Positions 1 to 6,281 of a stretch of 6,281 bases of DNA are shown piece after piece. Every line of letters starts with the position of its first letter. The stretch's first letter is position 1. The stretch is from Candidatus Thalassarchaeaceae archaeon. GTDB lineage: Archaea; Thermoplasmatota; Poseidoniia; Poseidoniales; Thalassarchaeaceae. The DNA is taken from contig JASLKO010000206.1 in assembly GCA_030747475.1 (NCBI GenBank), forward strand, positions 1-6,281, in the 5' to 3' direction. Made by a program: the position numbers and the translations under genes. A model generated the notes under the pieces. The model was not told the origin of the DNA and made no database searches. It saw nothing but the letters and a program-made list of their open reading frames with translations.

Positions 1-1067
1 TGATTCGAAATGTTCGAAGAGTAGCATGGCAAAATCCGGAAGAAATACACAGTCTAGCCGCACAACGTTGGTCCCAAATTGAAGATTCAGAGGCACGTTG
101 GTTCGAAGCCTATCATCGAACACTTGCAGGGCAAGATCCAACTGATTTCATCTTAGAACATCAATCCTCAATTCTCACTGAGAGCGCTGCTGCTGCTGCA
201 CTTCTTGAAGATGTATTACACGCTTTACCGGATGCCCATCAGTTGCGAAAAATGGCCGCAAGTTTGGCCCTTGAACGTGGAGAATCAGAGATTGCGGAGG
301 ATTATCTCAATGCACTTCCAGAACCCGACCATGCACTTCTTGCTCGTCTGTATCGAAGTCAAGGTGATTTCAGTGCAGCAGAGGATGCAGAATCCAAAGC
401 ACAAGGTGTGGCATCCAAAGCAGAGGCGGCGCAAATGCAACTCTCCAGAATCGCCGCCTTAATCGATGACAGGCTCCCTCATGAATCAGGTGATTTAGAT
501 GCGGTGGAGAAGCGTCTTTCAAAGATAAACATTGGAGATTTAGAGGACGACAAAAAACGTTCAGCCATCGTACTGGTTGCCATCTTACGACATCGAATCG
601 CCATTCTCAAAGGAGATGGGAAATCTGCAGAATCTGTTCGCAATGATTTGACTGAATTGGCTGATGGAAACGACCCATTGATTGACAGATTAGCACATGT
701 CGAAGCCTTGCATCTATCCGATCCAGCTGGATCCAAACGCTTGGAGGCTGAAGCCGCGATGCGTCGACTTGTTGGTCGAACAAGCGATACCATTCAACGA
801 GTCTCCCTTGGATTGGCACTCGTTCAAGCACAGGCCCGCTCCAATCCACCCGGGGCCGCAACGACACTCGAAAATTTGCAAGCATTGCCATTGCCATTAG
901 ATCAAGCCTCAGGTCGAAGATTAGACGCACTCCTCTGGTTCTGGCGCGGCGAACTTGATTCAGCGAAGCGACTTGCTTACTGGCGAGAATCCATCCTCCG
1001 ATTCCGTCGAGCAGAATGTCCTCGAGCCGCACGTTCTCTAACCGCATTAGTGCATAAAGAACTCTGA
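1..1067 (+). CDS. Alpha-helical repeat (TPR-like) protein, 5'-truncated or starting at the window edge
   Basis: The frame is open from base 3 to a TGA stop at 1065-1067, giving 354 readable residues. Bases 1-2 are TG, so with an unseen preceding base this could be an ATG/GTG/TTG start or an internal codon. A TTG at 243 and an ATG at 252 are the first obvious internal starts, but the 80 codons before them look equally protein-like (helix-rich, with an Ala run at 186-200), so I extend to the edge. The product is rich in Ala, Leu, Glu and Arg, with no signal peptide, membrane helix or cysteine, and looks cytoplasmic. TPR-like helix pairs (a Gly turn followed by A-x-x-A) are visible: LALERGESEIAEDYL (residues 88-102), LYRSQGDFSAAEDAESKA (about 115-132), ILKGDGKSAESV (about 200-212) and LLWFWRGELDSAKRL (about 310-324). 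Such solenoids usually bind other proteins; partner and pathway are unknown. The giant gene follows on the same strand after 78 bp. Another helical solenoid fold is possible. Confidence 0.8.
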   Translation, partial: IRNVRRVAWQNPEEIHSLAAQRWSQIEDSEARWFEAYHRTLAGQDPTDFILEHQSSILTESAAAAALLEDVLHALPDAHQLRKMAASLALERGESEIAEDYLNALPEPDHALLARLYRSQGDFSAAEDAESKAQGVASKAEAAQMQLSRIAALIDDRLPHESGDLDAVEKRLSKINIGDLEDDKKRSAIVLVAILRHRIAILKGDGKSAESVRNDLTELADGNDPLIDRLAHVEALHLSDPAGSKRLEAEAAMRRLVGRTSDTIQRVSLGLALVQAQARSNPPGAATTLENLQALPLPLDQASGRRLDALLWFWRGELDSAKRLAYWRESILRFRRAECPRAARSLTALVHKEL

Positions 1068-1072
1068 AAAAA

Positions 1073-1104
1073 TCGGTTTAGCCCTCCTATGGAGGGCAAA
1101 CCGG
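1073..1104. other. Strong intergenic stem-loop with one bulged base
   Basis: Bases 1081-1087 (GCCCTCC) and 1091-1097 (GGAGGGC) form a perfect 7-bp stem around the 3-base loop TAT. After a single bulged A at 1080 the stem continues as CGGTTT (1074-1079) with AAACCG (1098-1103), plus a possible T-G wobble (1073-1104). This gives 13 Watson-Crick pairs, starting six bases after the stop of the helical-repeat gene. On the + strand no T-run follows it. On the - strand it is followed by a run of six T (complement of the A-run 1067-1072), the layout of an intrinsic terminator, although no - strand gene lies upstream of it. It may be a transcript-end or processing structure, a translation-control element, or a dispersed palindrome. 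The structure is directly visible; the role is inference. Confidence 0.65.
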
Positions 1105-1145
1105 AGGCCGAAAGCATTCAATGGGATGTGGGTCCGGACAGGGTC

Positions 1146-1220
1146 ATGGTGGCACGTGGAAAGGGCGTCATGCTCCTCATATCTGTGCTATTGCTCGCCA
1201 GTTATACCCCTCTGGCCGCA
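1146..1220 (+). other. Sec signal peptide of the giant surface protein
   Basis: Residues 1-25 have a short basic N-region (Arg4, Lys6), a hydrophobic core of about 13 residues and a small-residue cleavage site L-A-A before Asn26. There is no twin-arginine motif, and no cysteine follows the cleavage site, so neither the Tat route nor a lipoprotein anchor is indicated. This segment is the main reason for preferring the 1146 start to the 1089 ATG. Confidence 0.8.
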
Positions 1221-4200
1221 AATCCACTGAATATTGTGGATTCTTCATCATCAGGGAGTCGAGCGACGACAACTTGGGCTGGAACGATGACACTCACTGG
1301 TGATTATACGGTTGCAGCTGGAGATACACTGATTATCGATGCAGGCGCCACCATTTCGTTTGATGATAATGTTCGACTGTATGTCGAAGGTGAACTCGAT
1401 GTGACGGGAACGGCGACTAGTCCGGCCACAATCACCAGATCATCCAATGCCATTGCTCACGAAGGCATCCAATTCAATGCGAGTAGTCGGGGACGTGGGA
1501 GTGTCATCGACTATCTTGTCATGGAACATGCTGAATGGGGCATTACAATCTACAACAGCAATCCTACTTTGAATGATGTTTACATTGAGAACCCGGATTA
1601 TGTCGGGATTGACATGTTCGACAATGCGAATCCAACCATTCAGCGATTGACCATACAGGATGGAGGTCAGGATGTATCCGCAACATCGGTCAACAATCGG
1701 TTTGGCATCGGGCTATCGATCGGTGCCAACAGTAACCCACTGGTTCTTGGTGCAACATTCGACAACTTGACCACACGTGGCATCAATATGTGGGGTGATT
1801 CATCTGGATTCTTACGGGATTTAGCCATCAGCAATATCTCGGCGGTTGGGACCGGTGGTTGGCTTTCTGCAGGGATCTGGGTCGAAGACAGTGTCGCGCT
1901 TTTCGACAATGTCAGCATCGACCGTTCCGACAACGGTATTTGGGTTCAGCACATCAGTCAAACCGTCAATACCAGGCCCACGTTTTGGGATGCCACAGTG
2001 ACAAACAGCATGTATCGTGGCGTCTATGTTGAACAGTATAATCACTCAAATTTCAATGCACCTTTGAATGCAATTTTTGACAATCTTGAGGTCCGCGATT
2101 CAGGACAAATTGGTTCCAAGACCCCTGGACTTTGCTACCAAGCGATTGGTGTCAACACCAGTGGAATTGATCTTCGGAACTCCCGTGCAATAAACAATGA
2201 TTGCAACGGTTTCAAAGGATACATGATTGACTCTGCGACCATCATTGATAACCTCACATTAGAAGGCAATGGAGCCAATGCAGCACTTTCACGTAACGAC
2301 CAAGCTGGCATGTTCCTACGCAGTGCAAACTGGGCACCACAGGTCCGAAACCTGAGCGTAAATGGCAGCATGATGGATGGTATTTTCTTGTCAAAAGCAA
2401 GTTTACAAGGACAAAACTGGATGTCTTCAAACAACAATGGGCATGGTTTGTATATTGACGAATCTCATCCTGATGTCACAGGAATTGAGGTCTCAAACAA
2501 TGGCCAAAATGGTTTACGTGTCTATGATGCAAGCAATGTCGAATTATTCGATTTGATTAGTTCTAACAATGGTGCTCAAGCCATAATCCCATCTGATGGG
2601 GTCGGACTTTATTTTGAGAAATCAAATGATTTGATGTCTGGGACGAAAAATGTCTCTTGCACAAACTGCTCATCGATCAATGATGCATGGGGTGGTGTGC
2701 AGGTGAAGAATAGCATCGATTTGCAATTTCATGATTTGGTTGTTCAAGACCCAGGCAATAGTGGACTTGCAGTCGAAATCGACAATGGCAACATGAATTT
2801 CAATGGCTGGGTTGACATTCATGGTTTGGATGTACAAGCCAACCGAACAGGTCCAATCGTTCAATTGACGGATGCCGAGGCACGAATCTCTGGTGTCCGC
2901 TTGTATGGCTCACACGGTGGCTTAACCTGGGATGGAAATGACGATCCTTTGACCAGCTCTCTTTCAGATGTCGTCCTTACAGGTGCGAACTGTCTTGAGA
3001 TGACCGATTTGTATCTGCTCGTTGCGGATGGTGTCGATGTATCTGGCTGTACTGGACAAATTAATTTCCGCGATTCAACAGTCAACATGTCTCATTCAAT
3101 ACAGGGCACCTCGGTCACTTTCGATATGACTGGACAACCAAGCACATTGCGTTGGATTGATTCTGATGCCCTTGGTTTACTGAATATTGGTGTTGGAAGT
3201 TTAGTTGATGAGATGTGGACGATGCACGTTTGGGCCACAAATCAGCAAAATCACGGTTTGCCAAATGCTGTCGTCAATCTATCATTCAATCAAGAGGAAT
3301 CTGACCAGACGCACACCATGCCGTACAGTGGGCACACCGTCCTGGGCCCATTCTCGACACAGCAAACCGATTGGTTGGGTGCTGGGTCTTGGACCGAGTA
3401 TTGGATTGGCTGTGAATATGATGGCCAACGTGCAGATTCTGGTGCCTCAGCTCCAATCCCAACCAATCGCGTTCCAAATTTCACATCTCCAGTCGTGATT
3501 TGTGAGATTACATTGAGCAATCAGGCCCCACTCATCATTTGGGATACACCGCTTGACGAGGGTGTTTTTGGAAGCGGTGCAGTTGTCGAATTCAATGCAA
3601 GTGAGACTTGGGACCTTGACGATGACCCGATTACATTCACATGGACGAGTAGCATCGATGGTCAATTTAGCACATTGGATATCTTCAGTGTCAATGATGG
3701 CAATGGTTTGGTCCTAACCGATGGTCAGCATGTCATCACACTCGAGGCCTGTGACAACCAAGGGAATTGTGCGAATGAGAGTCGTGATATTGAATTGAGA
3801 AACCTACCTCCTGTAATCGACATCATCACCGACCCAGGTGTCGATCTAGATGGGGCACTCCGCCTCTATCGAACCGCATCTTTGCACATCAATATGAGTG
3901 GAACAACCGACCCCGAAGGAGATACAATTCTGTGCGGTATCGATGTCTCTTACCGGTCAGATGATGGGGCGTTAGAACCCTGTGCAATGGAATGGAATGC
4001 AACATTCCTAGATGCCTCGGATTCAATGACATCATTCACCTATACAATCACAGTCACGGATGGTGTAAACACACCGATCGACCTCATCTATCAGATCGAG
4101 TTGGTCAATGAATTGCCACATCCAGTCTTTACAGTCACTCGTTTGGGCAATACTTCAGCCTATACTGTCCAACTCGATGCTTTCGGTTCCTATGACCCTG

Positions 4201-5873
4201 AAGGAGATCCCATCATCTATCGTTGGTCGAGTAATTTACTCGGTGTGATGATCGATGATGGAGATGGTGTTTGGACTGGGCGCCTGCCTGCGGGAATTCA
4301 TGACATCACATTGTCAGTAAGCGATGATCGTGTGGAACATCTTGATACATGGTCAAGTTTGACTCAAACCGTGATTGTTGAAAACACACCATCGACAGCG
4401 ATGATTTCCAGTCACGGTGATTTCTCAACCGATTCTAGTGTCCTGCATTACTTCGAATCTGAAGGCAGTGGAGATTGGGACATACCTTGTGCTGATTTTA
4501 GTGAGGATTGGGTGGCCACACACATCTGCGAGGATGGAACAGTTGTGAACCCAGACAATGTTGCGGTCCGCTGGGATTCCAGTCTTGTCAATGGGGCAAT
4601 GGGGACTGATTGGTCATTGTCAACTCGATTGCCATCTGGTCAACAAACGATATCGTTTACCATTGATGATGGTGTCAATCCACCTTCGGTCTCCAGTGTC
4701 GAAATCGATGTTTCTGAAAGTGCTCCTGTGCTGGTTTTGACCAGTCCAGTTCCTGGAATTGAAGTGGATAGTGATGGCCCTGTATTGTTTGATTTCAGAA
4801 GTTCATTCGATGCGGATGGTGATGAATTCTGGGTCAATATTTCGAGTGATTTAGAAACGGGACTCCTTGTTGAAAATGGAACGACGAGTTATTGGTACAA
4901 TGATGATTTGTCAGCAGGGGTTCACAATCTTACATTCAACTTGACCGATTCAAATGGCATGTCGCGAATTCACAATCAAATATTGCATGTGAACCCAACT
5001 GCGCCACATGCGGTGATTGCATCCTTGCAAGAAGGGATGTACGTGACGCCTGGTGAATCGATTCTCTTCGACGGTTCAGAATCTTGGGATGCTGATGATG
5101 ACATCATCCAATACCTCTGGCAAGAGGTCACATCGAGTGGTTCCACTGAAATTGCGAACAAAATGAATCACACCGCTTGGTTCCCACCAGGTCAACACAC
5201 ATTTACGCTCACGGTCAGAGATGGACGGGGTGTGATGGACATGGCTTGGGTCAACATTACGGTTGGTGCCTCTAATCCAGTTATTGAGAATCTCACCGTG
5301 AATCTCGCAAAACTCGAAGGCAACGTGAAAAATTCAATTGTTGTCACCATTGACCTGATTGATGCAGATGGAACAACCCAGATGGAGGGGATGGTTCAAG
5401 GTCGCATTTCGTATGGCTCAACCAATGATGAATTCGTGTTGTACGATGATGGCACTGGTCAGGACGATGAAGCCGGAGATGGAATCTACACGGGTGTATT
5501 GAACATCAATCCTGGTGATGAAGAGTGGGCCAGTGTAGAGGTCTGGGCCATGGATGGTGATCTTTCATCCCCGGTTCTCAAAAAGCAACTTTCGATTCAT
5601 CATGCCAGTGGAATTTCAGGTGTTTTCGAATTGTTGGGCTCAACAGGCATCGTCTCTCTCTTGGTTGCCATCATGATTCTGGGATTGATTGGTGGACTCT
5701 ACGTTCTGCGCAGCAAGCGTCAGTTGGCTGCGGACCTAGAACTGATTGAATCCTGGGGCGGAGGACTGGGTGCTGAACAAGGATTTGATCTCGGTCAAGA
5801 AGAAACTGCGCCAAAGGTTCCAGATTTGGAGGCAGAAGCACCTCCTGCGATGAGCGACTTTGGTGAGCCCTAA
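1146..5873 (+). CDS. Giant secreted surface protein: beta-helix, PKD-like array, C-terminal membrane anchor
   Basis: The product has about 1575 residues and the stop is TAA. I chose ATG 1146 because it gives a compact Sec-type signal peptide: basic start MVARGKG, hydrophobic core VMLLISVLLLASY, cleavage after PLAA (residue 25). ATG 1089 would add 19 mostly polar residues with four acidic ones and lies in a hairpin loop; GTG 1128 and ATG 1170 are other options. Domains: right-handed parallel beta-helix (about 44-660), Ig-like linker (about 666-793), six PKD/cadherin-like domains (starting near 794, 887, 989, 1081, 1193 and 1285), a terminal beta module (1374-1490) with a DDGTGQDDEAGDGIYTG loop (1434-1450), membrane helix (1499-1521) and a 54-residue acidic tail after RSKR. 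The ectodomain has about 27 N-x-S/T sequons and 14 cysteines in seven local pairs. No pectate-lyase-type or other catalytic site was recognised. By family knowledge such proteins are adhesins, envelope components or glycan binders; the role here is inferred. Upstream is the co-oriented helical-repeat gene; downstream is a convergent glycosyltransferase gene. Confidence 0.93.
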   Translation: MVARGKGVMLLISVLLLASYTPLAANPLNIVDSSSSGSRATTTWAGTMTLTGDYTVAAGDTLIIDAGATISFDDNVRLYVEGELDVTGTATSPATITRSSNAIAHEGIQFNASSRGRGSVIDYLVMEHAEWGITIYNSNPTLNDVYIENPDYVGIDMFDNANPTIQRLTIQDGGQDVSATSVNNRFGIGLSIGANSNPLVLGATFDNLTTRGINMWGDSSGFLRDLAISNISAVGTGGWLSAGIWVEDSVALFDNVSIDRSDNGIWVQHISQTVNTRPTFWDATVTNSMYRGVYVEQYNHSNFNAPLNAIFDNLEVRDSGQIGSKTPGLCYQAIGVNTSGIDLRNSRAINNDCNGFKGYMIDSATIIDNLTLEGNGANAALSRNDQAGMFLRSANWAPQVRNLSVNGSMMDGIFLSKASLQGQNWMSSNNNGHGLYIDESHPDVTGIEVSNNGQNGLRVYDASNVELFDLISSNNGAQAIIPSDGVGLYFEKSNDLMSGTKNVSCTNCSSINDAWGGVQVKNSIDLQFHDLVVQDPGNSGLAVEIDNGNMNFNGWVDIHGLDVQANRTGPIVQLTDAEARISGVRLYGSHGGLTWDGNDDPLTSSLSDVVLTGANCLEMTDLYLLVADGVDVSGCTGQINFRDSTVNMSHSIQGTSVTFDMTGQPSTLRWIDSDALGLLNIGVGSLVDEMWTMHVWATNQQNHGLPNAVVNLSFNQEESDQTHTMPYSGHTVLGPFSTQQTDWLGAGSWTEYWIGCEYDGQRADSGASAPIPTNRVPNFTSPVVICEITLSNQAPLIIWDTPLDEGVFGSGAVVEFNASETWDLDDDPITFTWTSSIDGQFSTLDIFSVNDGNGLVLTDGQHVITLEACDNQGNCANESRDIELRNLPPVIDIITDPGVDLDGALRLYRTASLHINMSGTTDPEGDTILCGIDVSYRSDDGALEPCAMEWNATFLDASDSMTSFTYTITVTDGVNTPIDLIYQIELVNELPHPVFTVTRLGNTSAYTVQLDAFGSYDPEGDPIIYRWSSNLLGVMIDDGDGVWTGRLPAGIHDITLSVSDDRVEHLDTWSSLTQTVIVENTPSTAMISSHGDFSTDSSVLHYFESEGSGDWDIPCADFSEDWVATHICEDGTVVNPDNVAVRWDSSLVNGAMGTDWSLSTRLPSGQQTISFTIDDGVNPPSVSSVEIDVSESAPVLVLTSPVPGIEVDSDGPVLFDFRSSFDADGDEFWVNISSDLETGLLVENGTTSYWYNDDLSAGVHNLTFNLTDSNGMSRIHNQILHVNPTAPHAVIASLQEGMYVTPGESILFDGSESWDADDDIIQYLWQEVTSSGSTEIANKMNHTAWFPPGQHTFTLTVRDGRGVMDMAWVNITVGASNPVIENLTVNLAKLEGNVKNSIVVTIDLIDADGTTQMEGMVQGRISYGSTNDEFVLYDDGTGQDDEAGDGIYTGVLNINPGDEEWASVEVWAMDGDLSSPVLKKQLSIHHASGISGVFELLGSTGIVSLLVAIMILGLIGGLYVLRSKRQLAADLELIESWGGGLGAEQGFDLGQEETAPKVPDLEAEAPPAMSDFGEP
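1275..3140 (+). repeat. Right-handed parallel beta-helix region
   Basis: Residues about 44-665 read as stacked beta-coils rich in Asn, Asp, Gly, Ile and Val, with short alternating hydrophobic strands and Asn/Gly turns. The opening (GTMTLTGDYTVAAGDTLII, then a 'VEGELDVTG' strand) is the usual N-terminal cap of such helices. The clearest register is three SNN(N)G turns starting at residues 428, 450 and 473, a period of 22-23 residues, matching the usual coil length of pectin-lyase-like helices. Repeated G-I/L/V-x-V/I strands (GITIYNSNP, GIDMFDNANP, GIWVEDS, GIWVQH, GVYVEQY) mark other coils. The repeats are diverged in DNA as well as in protein, so this is not a recent tandem expansion. Start and end are approximate. 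Confidence 0.85.
3525..5264 (+). repeat. Array of about six PKD/cadherin-like beta-sandwich domains
   Basis: Six diverged units of roughly 90-110 residues start at AP/LPP/ELPHP/TP/AP/TAP boundaries near residues 794, 887, 989, 1081, 1193 and 1285. Most carry an early acidic loop after a small-residue strand (WDLDDDP, TDPEGD, YDPEGDP, FDADGDE, WDADDD), then a Y/T-x-W-x-S strand (TFTWTS, YRWSS, VRWDS, YLWQEV), and end with an H-x-I/F-T-L-x-V-x-D segment such as GIHDITLSVSDD or GQHTFTLTVRDG. These are PKD-fold hallmarks, and the acidic loops suggest calcium binding. Unit 2 lacks the usual Trp. Unit 4 lacks the acidic loop and instead holds a cysteine-bearing insertion (about 1110-1130). The array probably acts as a spacer holding the beta-helix away from the membrane. 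Confidence 0.82.
5640..5873 (+). other. C-terminal membrane anchor and acidic cytoplasmic tail
   Basis: Residues 1499-1521 form one hydrophobic helix (STGIVSLLVAIMILGLIGG and on), followed at once by the basic stop-transfer RSKR. This orients the bulk of the protein outside and the last 54 residues inside the cell. The tail has a short amphipathic stretch (LAADLELIESW), then a Gly/Glu/Pro-rich acidic end finishing in SDFGEP. It has no catalytic motif and no sortase or PEF-type sorting signal. The tail could be a docking site for a cytoplasmic partner, but nothing in the window identifies one. Confidence 0.85.
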
Positions 5874-6281
5874 TTCTCGGGCGCGTAAAACCCAGCATAT
5901 CGTTCTGCATTGAGGGCATAGGTGTACTCATCAAGCACCCGTCTTCGACCATTGCTAGCCATTTCTTCTCGCAATTCAGGGTTGCTGAGAAGTTCATTGA
6001 TTGCAACCGACAATGTATCGGGTTGATTGATGTCAAACAAGCCACCGACTGTCTCATCCACCATTTCAGGCAATGGTCCATCATTGACTGTGACAACTGG
6101 AGTGCCACTGGCCATGGCTTCCAGAGGAATCAGCCCTTGTCCTTCGTAATATGAGGGGTAGGCTACCAAATCTGCGCTTCGGAACAATTGAGCCAATTGA
6201 TCAAATGGCAATCCGGGTTCAATGGTTACTGATTCAGCAACGCCCAGTCGCTTGGCTTGTCGCTCCAAAGTTCGCTTCATA
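5870..6281 (-). CDS. Glycosyltransferase, GT4 (group 1) family, C-terminal part
   Basis: The frame enters from the right edge and ends at a TAG (complement of 5870-5872), leaving 136 residues plus part of a codon. The Met codon at 6280-6278 is probably internal, since a GT4 enzyme is usually about 350-400 residues long and only the second Rossmann domain is visible. Diagnostic features are the LPFDQLAQLFRSADLVAYPS stretch and the E-x7-E motif in YEGQGLIPLEAMASGTPVV (glutamates encoded at 6145-6143 and 6121-6119), which contacts the nucleotide-sugar donor in retaining GT-B enzymes. The G-P-x-P-E-M-V segment and the closing helices (DTLSVAINELLSNPELREEM) also fit. The usual EGFG is EGQG here. 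Donor and acceptor sugars cannot be read from this part. By family it would build cell-surface glycans, glycolipids or glycoprotein N-glycans on the cytoplasmic face. Its stop overlaps that of the convergent giant gene by four bases. Confidence 0.95.
   Translation of the reverse strand, partial: MKRTLERQAKRLGVAESVTIEPGLPFDQLAQLFRSADLVAYPSYYEGQGLIPLEAMASGTPVVTVNDGPLPEMVDETVGGLFDINQPDTLSVAINELLSNPELREEMASNGRRRVLDEYTYALNAERYAGFYAPEN

Noticed and set aside
186..200. Short GCT-rich run
   Set aside because: It encodes five alanines within a helical stretch of the first gene. It is too short to call a functional repeat.
607..1047. 146-codon open frame on the - strand inside the helical-repeat gene
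   Set aside because: It lies opposite a good coding frame, shows no domain-like pattern and appears to be a shadow of the + strand gene. The same holds for the shorter - strand frame at 479-793.
1050..1060. Weak TATA-like CATAAAGA before the giant gene
   Set aside because: It is inside the upstream coding region, a poor match to an archaeal TATA box and lacks a clear BRE. I cannot support it as a promoter.
1121..1303. 60-codon + strand frame starting at ATG 1121, with GGAGG 13 bases upstream
   Set aside because: It overlaps the signal-peptide region of the giant gene in another frame, and its product has no recognisable features. The GGAGG belongs to the hairpin base and neighbouring coding sequence.
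5671..6108. 145-codon - strand frame crossing the convergent junction
   Set aside because: It overlaps both the membrane-anchor end of the giant gene and the glycosyltransferase in another frame. The glycosyltransferase frame has clear family motifs; this one has none.
1..6281. CRISPR arrays, tRNA/rRNA genes, insertion sequences, defence systems
   Set aside because: Reading through both strands I saw no regularly spaced direct repeats, RNA-gene signatures, transposase motifs or terminal inverted repeats. Nearly all bases are accounted for by three ordinary coding frames.

Overview
The window carries three protein genes and almost no non-coding DNA. The most likely source is a marine planktonic archaeon of the Thermoplasmatota, close to Marine Group II (Candidatus Poseidoniales). 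This is an inference from style: a very large secreted protein made of a beta-helix and PKD-like domains, ending in one membrane helix and a short acidic tail, with dense N-glycosylation sequons, tight gene packing and moderate GC. No rRNA or other phylogenetic marker is present, so the assignment is tentative.

Layout: (1) Bases 1-1067, + strand: the 3' part, possibly nearly all, of an alpha-helical repeat (TPR-like) protein of unknown function, open to the left edge. (2) Bases 1068-1145: a short intergenic stretch with a strong bulged hairpin (1073-1104) just after the stop codon. The most upstream ATG of the next frame (1089) lies in its loop. (3) Bases 1146-5873, + strand: one giant gene (about 1575 residues) for a secreted, membrane-anchored surface protein. 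In order it has a signal peptide, a long right-handed beta-helix, an Ig-like linker domain, about six PKD/cadherin-like domains, a DDGTG...AGDGIYTG-type module, one transmembrane helix and a 54-residue cytoplasmic tail. (4) Bases 5870-6281, - strand: the C-terminal half of a GT4-type glycosyltransferase, running off the right edge. It converges on the giant gene, and the two stop codons overlap.

Function: the giant protein probably stands on the cell surface for adhesion, envelope structure or substrate contact. No catalytic site was recognised. Its sequons suggest it is glycosylated, and a glycosyltransferase lies next to it, but that gene is convergent and so not co-transcribed; a functional link is only a possibility. 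The helical-repeat gene is co-oriented with the giant gene, 78 bp upstream, and could share its transcript unless the hairpin separates them. I see no CRISPR array, mobile element, tRNA, rRNA or recognisable defence system. The points most worth checking are the hairpin at the start of the giant gene, the strictly paired cysteines of the ectodomain and the 4-bp convergent stop overlap.
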